Source: Methanomethylovorans sp.
Lineage (GTDB): Archaea > Halobacteriota > Methanosarcinia > Methanosarcinales > Methanosarcinaceae
Direction of reading: 5' to 3'
Assembly (NCBI GenBank): GCA_014361205.1
Contig: JACIVZ010000003.1
Coordinates: 1 to 55,634, forward strand
Length of the DNA: 55,634 nt
Below the pieces are notes generated by a model. That model saw nothing but the letters and a program-made list of their open reading frames with translations, did not search any database and was not told the DNA's origin. Positions 24,677 to 33,561 of the stretch are shown here, one piece after another. Numbering within the stretch: position 1 is the first letter of the stretch; each line of letters begins with the position of its first letter. Position numbers and translations under genes: made by a program.

Positions 24677-25392
24677 AAGCACCCCCACATCTTGTGAGTT
24701 TGTGGGATAATTAAAGTATCAATATCACCAAGAAGTTCGTTTTGTAATTCAAGCAGAACCCTGATATTAGGCCTTAATTCAAATTGTGTTACAGGTTGCA
24801 GGACAATACATGAGATATAGTTCCTGATGGCTGCAACCACATTAAGTACATCAAGGGAGTTAGTGTTTTTTGTTATCACGATTTTGCAGAAACAATCTCT
24901 GTAATCGGTCTTTCTGAGAATCTTGAAAGTTTCAATAGTTTTTTCAATATGAGAATTTAGTTTTTCTCCCTGAAACGCCTCCGGAAGCTTCACATCTCCT
25001 GAAACAAAAGATATGCAATCCTTTACTCGCTTTGCCATATCAGGTAATGTCATATTGGATTCCAGGTATAGGGGAACACCCACATTCAGCTCACTTATGA
25101 AATCTGCGTACAATAAAGGTTCTCCTCCTGTGAGGGACAAGGAATGTACATTCATGAACGGATCTATAAGCTCTTCAACTTCACAGGGACTCAAAGGATT
25201 TTTTACATATCTGAATATACCTGATCCGGGATCTTGCTCATATCTGCAGGTTTCAGAGATTTGTACATTTGTGTCGCAATATGTACAATTAAGATTACAA
25301 CCTGCAAATCTTAGAAAAACCTGCCTGTTGCCTACATAAGGTCCCTCACCCTGTACAGAACAAAATATCTCTGTAATCGGTGCTTCCATCAT
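24673..25392 (-). CDS. queE: 7-carboxy-7-deazaguanine synthase QueE
   Basis: The 239-residue radical SAM enzyme converts carboxytetrahydropterin to 7-carboxy-7-deazaguanine. The N-terminal EIFCSVQGEGPYVGNRQVF is typical of QueE, followed by FAGCNLNCTYCDTNVQ carrying the CxxxCxxC cluster motif near 31-38. LSLTGGEPLLY (SAM binding) is near 86 and VSGDVKLPE near 129. Like many archaeal QueE it is compact. It overlaps the DUF366 gene stop by four bases (ATGA) and its own stop overlaps queD, showing tight translational coupling in the preQ0 operon. Confidence 0.9.
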   Translation of the reverse strand: MMEAPITEIFCSVQGEGPYVGNRQVFLRFAGCNLNCTYCDTNVQISETCRYEQDPGSGIFRYVKNPLSPCEVEELIDPFMNVHSLSLTGGEPLLYADFISELNVGVPLYLESNMTLPDMAKRVKDCISFVSGDVKLPEAFQGEKLNSHIEKTIETFKILRKTDYRDCFCKIVITKNTNSLDVLNVVAAIRNYISCIVLQPVTQFELRPNIRVLLELQNELLGDIDTLIIPQTHKMWGCL

Positions 25393-25946
25393 ATCACACC
25401 TAAGGGTCTGGTTTTACGCAGGTCTTTCTCGATGTCATGCATTTCTTCAACATATCTGCTGGCTATTTCCTCCATTAGAGGGAAAAGATCTTTTTCTGGA
25501 ATACCTTGGTCAATGAGACTGCCATATATATCATGTTCCACATTAATACCGAAATGTATTTTCTGGGAGACCGCAGAGGTACTGGCAATCGATATAGTTA
25601 GCTTTTTGCCCTGTACAAAAAGATCATCTCCTACCCTTGAAGTTTTGATTCCTCTTTTTAGTAGTATTTCAGCCACCATAGCTGTGAACAGGCGCTGTCG
25701 TGCATATATAAGTTTAAGGTCAGTAGAATCAAAATGTTCTATCACAAAGTGAAGCATATCAATGGAATAAATCACATCTGCTTCCTTTCTGTCTTCCAGA
25801 TCTATCATATGACGTATCTGCACATCGCATGAACCACGGAAAGCAATAATAGAATCCTCCTGGAGATCTGCCACCATATAACCCCAAAGAGATGAGATCT
25901 GACTGCCATCATAATGAAGAGGATCTTTAAGAACTATCCATCTCAT
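25389..25946 (-). CDS. DUF366 family protein in preQ0 operon
   Basis: The 185-residue protein matches DUF366, an archaeal/bacterial family without a known reaction. It begins MRWIVLKDPLHYDGSQISS. It has VIAFRGSCDVQIRHMIDLED, where an Arg-His-Met-Asp segment could bind a ligand, then FVIEHFDSTDLKLIYARQRL, then VGDDLFVQGKKLTISIASTS. There are no membrane segments. GAGGAG lies 7 bases before ATG. It sits between queC and queE with a four-base overlap to queE, so it most likely serves preQ0/archaeosine synthesis or a related deazaguanine step. Confidence 0.8.
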   Translation of the reverse strand: MRWIVLKDPLHYDGSQISSLWGYMVADLQEDSIIAFRGSCDVQIRHMIDLEDRKEADVIYSIDMLHFVIEHFDSTDLKLIYARQRLFTAMVAEILLKRGIKTSRVGDDLFVQGKKLTISIASTSAVSQKIHFGINVEHDIYGSLIDQGIPEKDLFPLMEEIASRYVEEMHDIEKDLRKTRPLGVI

Positions 25947-25961
25947 ATTTTTCTCCTCTTT

Positions 25962-26696
25962 TTAATCAATACCAAGTCTTACCATTAGTGGATCTTTTAT
26001 ACCTACCTGCATAAAAGCACGTTTTCTACGGATACAACTTTCACATACACCGCATGGTACTTCTCCTCCATGATAACAACTCCAGCTCCATTCGAGGGGT
26101 GCTTTCATTTCAAGAGCCTTAGAAATTATATCTTTTTTGTTTAAACCAGCTACTGGAGCCAGCATCTTTACACCATTCCTGGTTGAGTAACTGAGACATT
26201 TATCAATAACCTCAAGGTATGCATAAGAATTATCAGGGAAGGTCACGGCTTCTTCACTGTTAAAGCCAACTATGATATATTCACAGTCCAGACTCTCTGC
26301 AAAGCTAGCTGCAATGTTTATCATAACCCCATTACGGTTGGGTACCCACACTTTCTTTGCAGAATCAATAGTAATTGTAGGATCTGATTCCTTTTCAATA
26401 TCTTGCATAGATAATTCCGGAACAGCCATATTTCTATTCACAAGACTGGTGGTGGTGATCTCTTTAAGCCAGGGAAGCAGTATAACCTTGTGGTTAATAC
26501 CGTATCTTTCTGCAATTACCCTGGAATATTCTATCTCTTTTGAGGCGGCTTTCTGGCCATAGTCGAATATCAAAGCTAATTTTACAGTTGTTTTCTTATA
26601 TGCTACTGCAAGAGATGCAACAGAATCCAATCCGCTACTAAGCAAAGCAATTGAGCTGATAATAGGTCCCTCATATTCTTTAGATGCTCGCAGCAT
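25962..26696 (-). CDS. queC: 7-cyano-7-deazaguanine synthase QueC
   Basis: The 244-residue protein is the ATP-dependent enzyme that turns carboxydeazaguanine plus ammonia into preQ0. The PP-loop is [12 protein letters not shown] near 17, with SSG in place of the common [22 protein letters not shown] near 116 and [19 protein letters not shown] are typical QueC. The zinc site is [18 protein letters not shown] near 207-224, with four cysteines. It is the first gene of queC-DUF366-queE-queD. The product is the precursor of archaeosine at tRNA position 15. No ribosome binding site is obvious, so the mRNA may be near-leaderless. Confidence 0.92.
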   Translation of the reverse strand: MLRASKEYEGPIISSIALLSSGLDSVASLAVAYKKTTVKLALIFDYGQKAASKEIEYSRVIAERYGINHKVILLPWLKEITTTSLVNRNMAVPELSMQDIEKESDPTITIDSAKKVWVPNRNGVMINIAASFAESLDCEYIIVGFNSEEAVTFPDNSYAYLEVIDKCLSYSTRNGVKMLAPVAGLNKKDIISKALEMKAPLEWSWSCYHGGEVPCGVCESCIRRKRAFMQVGIKDPLMVRLGID

Positions 26697-26875
26697 AATA
26701 CTTGGATATTATTTATACTTGATGGAAGTAAAAAAGTAAATAATTATAAAATGAAACTATATATTTTACAATACTTATAAACTTATTTTTAATATTAAAA
26801 AGTGCTTAAATATATTTATATATTATATTTGAATTATATTTTATTATATTAATCATATTTATATGGGTGATATTT

Positions 26876-27358
26876 ATGGCAAAGATTCAAGACAAAGCTG
26901 TGCTGGAAGCTCTTCTTAGACGTATGTACTGGATTGAAGCTGAAATGGAACAGCTTGGTACATGGGAAGCACGCATTCAACTTATGGATGAAAGCATAGA
27001 GTTGCTACAAAAACTATCACATGATTCTGATAAACATTGGAGTATATTGAAAAAATGGCTTTTGATTGCAGGTATATCCGTACCTATGACAACTCCTCCT
27101 GGACTTCCCACAAAAATATTTAATTTTAATGGAATGGCTCCACCTAGGATGTTCCATGAAATAATGAAATATGAAATACTTGCACGTGATGCATATATTG
27201 ACATTTTAAATGCTGACAGTGCAGTCATAGAAGAGATTTTACCTGATGAAACAGATAGAAAAGAGTTTATTGAAGATATAAAAAGCATGATAAAGGATGA
27301 AGAAGAACACAGAAAAATATGCGCAAGTAAGGCAGGAGGTTTTAAGACAATTGCTTAA
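26876..27358 (+). CDS. Ferritin-like helical protein
   Basis: The 160-residue, mostly helical protein has a ferritin-like pattern of acidic/histidine helix motifs: YWIEAEMEQLGTWEARI, KLSHDSDKHWSILKKW, EIMKYEILARDAYIDIL (ExxxRDAY) and MIKDEEEHRKI (EExxH near the C-terminus). This spacing suggests a four-helix bundle with a carboxylate-bridged metal site, as in rubrerythrin-related proteins, but no rubredoxin domain or cysteine ligands are present. Function may be peroxide or iron handling. GGTGA lies 5 bases before ATG 26876; an ATG at 26867 is too close. The upstream 170 bases are extremely AT-rich. Confidence 0.65.
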   Translation: MAKIQDKAVLEALLRRMYWIEAEMEQLGTWEARIQLMDESIELLQKLSHDSDKHWSILKKWLLIAGISVPMTTPPGLPTKIFNFNGMAPPRMFHEIMKYEILARDAYIDILNADSAVIEEILPDETDRKEFIEDIKSMIKDEEEHRKICASKAGGFKTIA

Positions 27359-27476
27359 AGTGGAGACCATCTGCAAAATTAAATGAATATCCTAATATGG
27401 TCTATAAAAGCCTAAGAGATAACTTTTAATTGTAAAAATTAAAATGAATTATCAAGAATAATTCTTTCTCTATTTA

Positions 27477-28448
27477 ATGGAGGTTCTGGATATTCATAAA
27501 TTTTCCACTCCTATTGTTGTTATAAGCAAATGTCTAGGATTTGAGCCCTGCAGATATGATGGAAAGATGATTTTTTGTGATATAATAGATAAAATTTTAC
27601 CTTTTATAGATGTATTACCAGTATGTCCTGAATGTGAAATTGGATTAGGAGTTCCAAGAGCCCCTATTCGACTGGTTAATGGAAAAACAATAAGATTGGT
27701 GCAAACGGGCACAGAGCAGGATATTACAGAAAAGATGCAGAATTTTGTCAATGATTTTTTGGATAGTCTACCAGAAATTGATGGTTTCATCCTTAAATCC
27801 AAATCACCTTCCTGCGGATTCGGAAATACAAAGGTATTTGCTTTTTCTGATGCTTCAAAACCTTTACACAGGTATGGTATCGGCTTTCTGGCAAAAGGAA
27901 TAATGGACCGCTTTCCAGGTTTACCATATATAGATGAGATGTCTCTTATGAGCCCACAGCTACAAGAGGAATTTTTTACAAAGCTTTTCCTTATGGCTGA
28001 TTTCAGATTACATCACAATTCAATTCAAGAACTTATGGAATTTCATAGACGCAACAAGTTGCTTCTTATGGCTTATGACCTAAATAAATTGAAAATATTG
28101 GGAAGGATCCTTGCTGACAACAAGCAACATCTTTTTTCTGAAAACGTGACAAATTATGCAAGAATAATACAGGAAATGACATCTGAAACACTTTTGAGAA
28201 CCAATATTATCAATGCTTTCATGCATGCTTTTGGGTATTTTTCTAAGCGCCTGGAACACAGTAAACGACATTACATACTTGACTCCATAGAAGCATACCG
28301 GCTTGGAAACTTAACTTTAAAAGAACTAAGACAAGTTATGATACCCTGTATTGTAGAGTTTCAAGTAGATTATCTGATGGAGCAAACACTATTTCACCCA
28401 TATCCTGAAAATCTTTATTTTAGTGCTCCTGAAACAGGGAAAATATAG
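27477..28448 (+). CDS. DUF523-DUF1722 protein, cysteines intact
   Basis: The 323-residue paralogue of the 1883-2863 gene has the same two domains. DUF523 motifs are SKCLGFEPCRYDG, CPECEIGLGVPR and KSKSPSCGFGN, with Cys19, Cys24, Cys50, Cys53 and Cys113. The three canonical ligand positions for a TudS-like [4Fe-4S] cluster (19, 50, 113) are all present. DUF1722 follows from about residue 160. TudS enzymes remove sulfur from thiolated pyrimidines; whether two-domain archaeal proteins do the same is not known to me. A TATTTAATGG context surrounds the ATG, with no strong ribosome binding site. It stands upstream of a small zinc-ribbon gene. Confidence 0.88.
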   Translation: MEVLDIHKFSTPIVVISKCLGFEPCRYDGKMIFCDIIDKILPFIDVLPVCPECEIGLGVPRAPIRLVNGKTIRLVQTGTEQDITEKMQNFVNDFLDSLPEIDGFILKSKSPSCGFGNTKVFAFSDASKPLHRYGIGFLAKGIMDRFPGLPYIDEMSLMSPQLQEEFFTKLFLMADFRLHHNSIQELMEFHRRNKLLLMAYDLNKLKILGRILADNKQHLFSENVTNYARIIQEMTSETLLRTNIINAFMHAFGYFSKRLEHSKRHYILDSIEAYRLGNLTLKELRQVMIPCIVEFQVDYLMEQTLFHPYPENLYFSAPETGKI

Positions 28449-28517
28449 ATATATAACACTGAAGTCTTTAATAAGTAAGGATGAAGGTTGTCCAAGACAT
28501 GTAAAGGATGTGATTAG

Positions 28518-28757
28518 ATGAATAATGAAGAAGCAGAAGCGGAAGATTTTATGGATGATATATCTGCGGAAGAAAAACTCATTGAAGTCTGTCCGATCTG
28601 CGGTAGTCCTGAGTTATATTTTGAGGCAGGAGGAGTGGAAGGTTTGTATCACTGTAAACACTGCGGCTATATTGGTGCTTTTGTCATTGATGCTAATAAA
28701 GAGATGATGGACCTTATCCAAAAAGAATACAATGCTTCTGTCCGGGACGCAGAATAA
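28518..28757 (+). CDS. Small zinc-ribbon protein
   Basis: The 79-residue protein has an acidic N-terminus and one treble-clef zinc ribbon, CPICGSPELYFEAGG then YHCKHCGYIGAF (CxxC-17-CxxC), near residues 25-50. Similar small ribbons are common in methanogens and serve in transcription or as protein adaptors. Specific function is unknown. It lies 70 bases after the DUF523-DUF1722 gene and could share its transcript. It is convergent with the ribosomal eS1 gene. Confidence 0.75.
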   Translation: MNNEEAEAEDFMDDISAEEKLIEVCPICGSPELYFEAGGVEGLYHCKHCGYIGAFVIDANKEMMDLIQKEYNASVRDAE

Positions 28758-28828
28758 ACTTCTGAATTAAATTTCTCATAGAAAAATAACATGAATAAAC
28801 AAGAACAAGAAAAGGTGTTATAACAAGG

Positions 28829-29416
28829 TCATGCGGCTGGCATGCCTTCGACCTCTGTTTTCCTGATCTCTACTCTTCTGAGTGGATAAATGTTCTTTGC
28901 ATTCCTGTAAATAGTAGCAGAAAGCTTTCCCATAATAGCTTCTTCAACAAACTGCTCAAAGTTAAGCTCGTTTGCTCTTTCCTTCACAGTGTTGTCCATT
29001 ACCTGACGGATACCTTCTATCTGGCTTGTCCTTGCTCTCTTGACAGTGAAACAAATAGGTTTTACCCTAAGAGTATAACCATCCTTCGTGGTAACTTTAA
29101 GGTTAGTGTCTATCCTAGAGGTCTGCCTTTTGACAATGGAACGTAAATAATCAGTAGTTATTTCATGCCCTATGAAACGGGTTTGTGCAATGTTCCCATT
29201 AATATCTTTTATCCTGAACTTTAGCTTTGTGTTATGCTTAGAGAAATCATTAGTAAGGTCACCCACAGTGACTTCCACAATACGTCCGATAAGCTGTTCA
29301 GGTTGTTCAGCCAAAGTGGTACCTATATTATTCTTACCTATGAAATCAGGTGCCTCAATGGAATACCATGATTTTGATTTCCATTTGTCTAATTTTTTCT
29401 GTACTTTTCTTGCCAA
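28829..29416 (-). CDS. rps3ae: 30S ribosomal protein S3Ae (eS1)
   Basis: The 195-residue archaeal/eukaryotic eS1 protein of the small ribosomal subunit platform. It begins [20 protein letters not shown] and contains [29 protein letters not shown] and [14 protein letters not shown], all typical of the family and at full length. The start codon is TTG at 29416, with GGAGG 6 bases upstream. A TATA box (TTTATATATGG on the minus strand near 29552) and a leader with a 16-base palindrome at 29485 lie upstream. Confidence 0.95.
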   Translation of the reverse strand: MARKVQKKLDKWKSKSWYSIEAPDFIGKNNIGTTLAEQPEQLIGRIVEVTVGDLTNDFSKHNTKLKFRIKDINGNIAQTRFIGHEITTDYLRSIVKRQTSRIDTNLKVTTKDGYTLRVKPICFTVKRARTSQIEGIRQVMDNTVKERANELNFEQFVEEAIMGKLSATIYRNAKNIYPLRRVEIRKTEVEGMPAA

Positions 29417-29484
29417 GTAATTCCTCCAATCAATACAAATTCTTATAATTGATGATATGAATAAAGTATCTTTTCATTGTGCAT

Positions 29485-29500
29485 CCGTTCTTAAGAACGG
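29485..29500. promoter_or_regulatory. 16-bp perfect palindrome in eS1 leader
   Basis: CCGTTCTTAAGAACGG is a perfect palindrome 69 bases upstream of the eS1 TTG start. It falls about 50 bases after the TATA box, so it is probably transcribed as a short hairpin (CCGTTC-TTAA-GAACGG) in the 5' leader. It could be a binding site for autoregulation by the ribosomal protein or a transcription-factor operator. Confidence 0.5.
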
Positions 29501-29560
29501 CAACATAGAATAGATCTTAATTTGTGGCTCTCTATACTATACATGTCCATATATAAAGAA

Positions 29561-29582
29561 ATCGGTCAGCGGACTGACCGAT
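29561..29582 (-). terminator. Hairpin terminator after SerRS gene
   Basis: ATCGGTCAG and CTGACCGAT form a perfect 9-bp stem with a CGGA loop, 10 bases beyond the serS stop on the minus strand. It is followed on that strand by TTTCTTTATATATGG, which also holds the TATA box of the next gene, eS1. Confidence 0.7.
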
Positions 29583-29591
29583 AATTTAGAT

Positions 29592-31100
29592 TTACAGGAA
29601 GCGGATACCCTTTAATAATTTACCCACCCTTTTTGTAAATCCCTCCGGCCAGTTAGCAGGATCAAGACCTTTCTGAGCAAAAAACGCAGAAGACCACCTT
29701 TCTAAACCTACACCCGAACAACCTGACCAAAGCTCTTCACCTGACTGGCATTTGACATTAAAACCTGCAGGATATTTTGTTCCATTAACACTTACATTCT
29801 GGAACTCCAGCCATTCTCCTTTCTCTCCCCTGTATGGCAGAAAAGCTTCATAATCTGTAGTACCTGCCCCACTCTGAGCAGATACACCGGTCATTCCCTC
29901 CTGAGCCATGAACCATGGCGTCACCCATGCTTTCCTCCATTCAAGTTCCAGAATGTCATTGAAAATGTACATATACTTCTCATGAAGCTCAGAAGCACAG
30001 TCCAGTACCTGTTCCTTCGTTCCAAGCCAGACAATCTCTATTCGGTGGAATTCGTCCACACGCTCCATTCCATGAATGCCGCCACTCTCATATCTGTGGG
30101 ATGTGCCAGATCTGTCAAATACCTTTATTGGAAACTCATCTGTGGGTATTGTCTCACCTTGGAGAAATATCCAGAAAGGAGGACACTGTGCATAACACAT
30201 TCCACCTATTGGTTCACCAATCTTCTCTTTTATTAGAGCTGTGGGGATTTCATGTGTAACTTTGTAATAATCACTTACCTCTTCCCAGTATTCTGGATCT
30301 CTTGTCTTAGGGGGACATACATAATATATTTCAGGATATACAGCCTTTGCATGTCCTGATTTCTGCCACACCTCCCATGGTATAAGTTTTGGAAAAATCA
30401 TTTCTCTATAGCCTAAAGGTTCTAAAAGTTCCTCAAGAACTATTCTCTCAAAAGTTCTGAACATCTGTGTAGATTGCGGTCCATGTATCCACTGACCTCG
30501 GCTTGCACCTCTTTTGAGCCAGCCTGCCTTTAACATTGCCTGAGTAGGATCCTCAGAAAACTTGTGTTCTCTCTTTTCACTCTGCCAAAGCAGTTGCCAG
30601 TGTTCTGCCTTACCACCATAGGATTGCTGTTGTATTTTATCTTCCATTAAAGTGAGTATTCTGTCCGGTACTCTGTTTTCAATCTCCGATTCACCCACAT
30701 CCAAATATAGCTTTATGGTACCATTTTCATATTCTATAGAATTCACATAGGGTATCTTTAAAGCCTTGAGAGGTTTCTCTGCCGGCATAGTGATAATAAA
30801 AGATTCAACTTCAATTCCCCTAAGACCAATACGAAATTCCTTTCCAAGTTTTGCTGCTAATGGCTTACGAAGGCGCATAAGAGCATCATGAGCACGTACA
30901 TATCTGCCAGATTCAATCAGCAACTCTATTTTGTTGTCATTGACATTCCATTTTACTACCTGTGCTCCCTGACCCTCAGCAGCACCTTTGACTAATATTG
31001 TTCTGTTTGCCTCTTCTAAATACTTTCCAATCATATCACTAGCTGGAGTGACATCTGAACTCGCCCGGAAAGAAACTTTCAATATAAAATGCAATTCCAT
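29592..31100 (-). CDS. serS: Seryl-tRNA synthetase, methanogen type (class 2)
   Basis: The 502-residue protein charges tRNA-Ser. It is the rare methanogen-type SerRS rather than the bacterial-type form. The N-terminal ~165-residue domain differs from the usual coiled-coil arm. Catalytic strings include [28 protein letters not shown] (zinc cysteine), [18 protein letters not shown] (zinc glutamate region), then [22 protein letters not shown] (second zinc cysteine and motif 3). Length is typical. GAGG lies 9 bases before the ATG. It is followed by a terminator and has its own promoter. Confidence 0.96.
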   Translation of the reverse strand: MELHFILKVSFRASSDVTPASDMIGKYLEEANRTILVKGAAEGQGAQVVKWNVNDNKIELLIESGRYVRAHDALMRLRKPLAAKLGKEFRIGLRGIEVESFIITMPAEKPLKALKIPYVNSIEYENGTIKLYLDVGESEIENRVPDRILTLMEDKIQQQSYGGKAEHWQLLWQSEKREHKFSEDPTQAMLKAGWLKRGASRGQWIHGPQSTQMFRTFERIVLEELLEPLGYREMIFPKLIPWEVWQKSGHAKAVYPEIYYVCPPKTRDPEYWEEVSDYYKVTHEIPTALIKEKIGEPIGGMCYAQCPPFWIFLQGETIPTDEFPIKVFDRSGTSHRYESGGIHGMERVDEFHRIEIVWLGTKEQVLDCASELHEKYMYIFNDILELEWRKAWVTPWFMAQEGMTGVSAQSGAGTTDYEAFLPYRGEKGEWLEFQNVSVNGTKYPAGFNVKCQSGEELWSGCSGVGLERWSSAFFAQKGLDPANWPEGFTKRVGKLLKGIRFL

Positions 31101-31347
31101 TTATCTATTCCTCAGTAATAGTGAATGATGCACAATTTAATAAGTAAGCCTTTCAGTAGAGAAAGGTTTACATCCTTTATTAATTTTACATCAGTAACAA
31201 ATAAGAAGAAAACTAAAATTTACAGGGATCATCAAAATTCTTTTTCCCTAAAAAAAAGAGGGTAGCAAAAAATTTATTTTATATATGTTATTATTACATA
31301 ATCCATTGTTTTCACTATAGAATCACTATTAAAATGTGATGATAGAA

Positions 31348-32298
31348 ATGGCTATTTTGATATTAGGTGCAGGTGCTGTAGGTTTGTCCATTGCAGCTCG
31401 TCTTTCTAAAATAATGGATGTATATGCAGTATGCAGACAAAAACATGCTGACATTATCATGAACAGAGGTTTTAAAATGACAGGTATATGGGGAGAAGAT
31501 ACCTGCTTTTTCGATTGCGGTGAAGATATACCTGTTGGCAGAAATTTTGATTATATTTTCATAACTTCCAAATCAACTGCTACCAGATCCATTTGTGAAC
31601 AGTTCTCCCACCTAATAAAGTGTAGGGAAGTAATAAGCCTCCAGAATGGTATAGGAAATGAAGAAATTATTGCTGAGTATACTGAGCATGTCATAGGTGG
31701 AACTATAATCACGGGTTTTGAATGGATTGGTGATGCCTGTGTTCATGTATCTGTAGAAAGTGGTCCAGTGCAACTTGGAAGATTCCCTTCGGGAATTGAC
31801 GATGAAGTACGAAGGCTTGGAGATATTCTGCAACAGGCTTGTATCCCAGTGTCCATCACAGACAATATAAAAGGTGCACTCTGGTCAAAAGTTCTATACA
31901 ACTGTGCACTTAATCCGCTTGGTGCCATAATGGGCGTGCCCTACGGTAAATTAGACAACCATTATGCATGGAGTATAATTGAAAAAATTATAGATGAAGC
32001 GTTTATGATAATTGTGGCTGAAAAAGTTCAATTACCCTGGAAAAATGCCAAAGAATATATTAAATATCTAAAAGAATACCAGTTACCACATACAAAAGAG
32101 CATCATTCTTCTATGCTCCAGGACTTTAGAGCTTCGAAAAAAACTGAAATTGAGTTTCTGAATGGTGCTATTGTACAGCGTGCAAAAAAATATTTGATAC
32201 AAGTGCCATATAATGAATTCATAACTTCACAGATTCATTTCATGGAAGATCTAAGAAATATTGATGATAATTTAGTCAACAATGAGATACGAATGTAA
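31348..32298 (+). CDS. panE: 2-dehydropantoate 2-reductase (ketopantoate reductase)
   Basis: The ~316-residue protein reduces 2-dehydropantoate to pantoate for coenzyme A synthesis with NAD(P)H. The N-terminal ILGAGAVGLSIAARLS is the Rossmann fingerprint, followed by DYIFITSKST and VISLQNGIGNEE. The C-terminal helical domain has LWSKVLYNCALNPLGAIMG, with the conserved Lys and Asn. Starts at GTG 31336, ATG 31339 and ATG 31348 are all in frame. I favour 31348 because beta-1 then begins at residue 2 as in the family, with GTGATGA upstream. TTTATATATG near 31276 is a TATA box. The stop lies 16 bases inside the glycosylase gene. Confidence 0.85.
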   Translation: MAILILGAGAVGLSIAARLSKIMDVYAVCRQKHADIIMNRGFKMTGIWGEDTCFFDCGEDIPVGRNFDYIFITSKSTATRSICEQFSHLIKCREVISLQNGIGNEEIIAEYTEHVIGGTIITGFEWIGDACVHVSVESGPVQLGRFPSGIDDEVRRLGDILQQACIPVSITDNIKGALWSKVLYNCALNPLGAIMGVPYGKLDNHYAWSIIEKIIDEAFMIIVAEKVQLPWKNAKEYIKYLKEYQLPHTKEHHSSMLQDFRASKKTEIEFLNGAIVQRAKKYLIQVPYNEFITSQIHFMEDLRNIDDNLVNNEIRM

Positions 32299-32875
32299 CA
32301 ATCCTTCTATAATCCCTCATGAACTTGTGGAAATGGGACTTGATGGTATAACAACAACTATACTTGAATGTAAAAGGTGCCAATTACATGAGAATGCAAC
32401 CAATAAAGTAATAATGAGGGGAGGAAAACATCCAAAAGTCCTTTTTGTAGGGGAAGCTCCTGGGAAAAATGAAGATGAAACTGGCATTCCTTTCTGCGGA
32501 AGAGCAGGTAAAATTTTAGATGAACTTATTGATTATATGGGGCTTAAAGAAAATGAATACGCTATAATCAATACTGTCAAATGTCGGCCTCCCAATAATA
32601 GAAAACCAACGCATAAAGAGATTCTTACATGTCAGCCTTTCTTGTATGCACAAATAGAATTGCTCAACCCCAAAATTATCATATTGCTGGGTAACACAGC
32701 CGAAAAGGCATTTTGTTTTTCATCGCTGAACTGGGGTAAAAAAGTAAGCACTCCGGACGGCAAATATTTTATCAAGATATATCATCCTGCTGCTCTTCTT
32801 TACAGGCGTTACCTCATGGAAAAACAGAAAGAAATGATAGAAATCAATAAAGACCTATGGCAGAAAATGATATGA
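32282..32875 (+). CDS. Family 4 uracil-DNA glycosylase
   Basis: The 197-residue protein removes uracil from DNA. Motif A is VGEAPGKNEDETGIPFCGRA near 57-76 and motif B is YHPAALLYRRYL near 160. Family 4 enzymes carry a [4Fe-4S] cluster on four cysteines; here CKRC near 30-33, Cys100 in NTVKCRPP and Cys116 in ILTCQPF fit that pattern. It overlaps panE by 17 bases and is surely cotranscribed with it. The gene pair is not a functional pathway but is a compact transcription unit. Confidence 0.92.
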   Translation: MRYECNNPSIIPHELVEMGLDGITTTILECKRCQLHENATNKVIMRGGKHPKVLFVGEAPGKNEDETGIPFCGRAGKILDELIDYMGLKENEYAIINTVKCRPPNNRKPTHKEILTCQPFLYAQIELLNPKIIILLGNTAEKAFCFSSLNWGKKVSTPDGKYFIKIYHPAALLYRRYLMEKQKEMIEINKDLWQKMI

Positions 32876-32953
32876 TGTTAAAGTTTTCAATGAATTTTCG
32901 TTCTGATGAAGCAACTTTTTTATAAGATGTGAATCACTTTTTTTGTGGCAACA

Positions 32954-32977
32954 AGTGCTTCAGGAGGAGGGAGCACT
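32954..32977 (+). promoter_or_regulatory. Leader hairpin with GGAGGAGGG loop
   Basis: AGTGCT and AGCACT enclose TCAGGAGGAGGG. TTTTTTATAAG near 32920 is a TATA candidate, so this hairpin would lie near the 5' end of the leader of the DUF1508 gene. The loop exposes a Shine-Dalgarno-like purine run, but no start codon follows at usable spacing; the nearest frame is only five codons (ATG 32996). Confidence 0.35.
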
Positions 32978-33064
32978 CAGATATCGCTGTCTATAATGGA
33001 CGAGAGTATTTGAGTCGTAATTTAAGGGTATAATAACACTTTCAGAAAAGGGGGAGGTGATGAA

Positions 33065-33253
33065 ATATCGAAGTTTGAAATATTTACGGATAACACAGGG
33101 AAATACAGTTTCAGATTGAGAGCAAGAAATGGTGAGATAATAGCCACAGGTCAGGTCTACACCAGCAAAGCTGGTTGTCTTAAAGGTATAGAATCCGTGA
33201 AAAAAAACGCACCTCTGGCAAAAGTGGTTGAGATAAAAAATGCTCTTAAATAA
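33065..33253 (+). CDS. DUF1508 (YegP-like) protein, apparent ATA start
   Basis: This 62-residue gene is easily missed because its frame has no ATG, GTG or TTG. It reads SKFEIFTDNTGKYSFRLRA, then NGEIIATGQVYTSKAGC and GIESVKKNAPLAK, which is a full DUF1508 repeat (YegP-like, small beta-rich protein of unknown role). GGAGGTGA at 33053-33060 is an excellent ribosome binding site, with its GGAGG core 7 bases before ATA 33065. Family members usually start Met-Ser-Lys-Phe, so ATA stands where ATG is expected. It is either a non-AUG start or a start-codon mutation. An overlapping ATG at 33060 is in the wrong frame. Confidence 0.78.
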   Translation: MSKFEIFTDNTGKYSFRLRARNGEIIATGQVYTSKAGCLKGIESVKKNAPLAKVVEIKNALK

Positions 33254-33305
33254 GAATTTTGGATTATCCGAAATATTACAATCCATGAAACAACATGTAT
33301 TTAGA

Positions 33306-33551
33306 TTATCTTTGAACCCTTTTATCTACCTTCTCCAGCACTTCCTCGGCTATTATTGCATTCATGAGCAAATCATCAACTGTGGCAATAAGTGTTCTTA
33401 TCTTCTCAGTGTTAAAAAAGATCGTTACACCGTCTCCTAAAAATTTTATGCCCATACCCCCGAGATTATCAGGAGCTATTGCATAAGCTACTTTTTCTGC
33501 TACCTTCGAAGACAATGTGCTTTTCATTGTTACTTTAGTGATTATATTCAT
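33306..33551 (-). CDS. pcc1: KEOPS complex Pcc1-like subunit
   Basis: The 81-residue protein is the Pcc1 subunit that dimerises the KEOPS complex, which makes t6A at tRNA position 37. It reads MNIITKVTMKSTLSSKVAEK, then the APDNLGGMGIKF and TIFFNTEKIRTLIATVDDLL strands and helix typical of Pcc1. I start at ATG 33551; the open frame extends upstream to 33668, but that part overlaps the end of the nuclease gene and is not Pcc1-like. It follows the RecJ-like gene by 10 bases and ends the glm-led transcript. Confidence 0.85.
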   Translation of the reverse strand: MNIITKVTMKSTLSSKVAEKVAYAIAPDNLGGMGIKFLGDGVTIFFNTEKIRTLIATVDDLLMNAIIAEEVLEKVDKRVQR

Positions 33552-33561
33552 ATTTCGTCCA

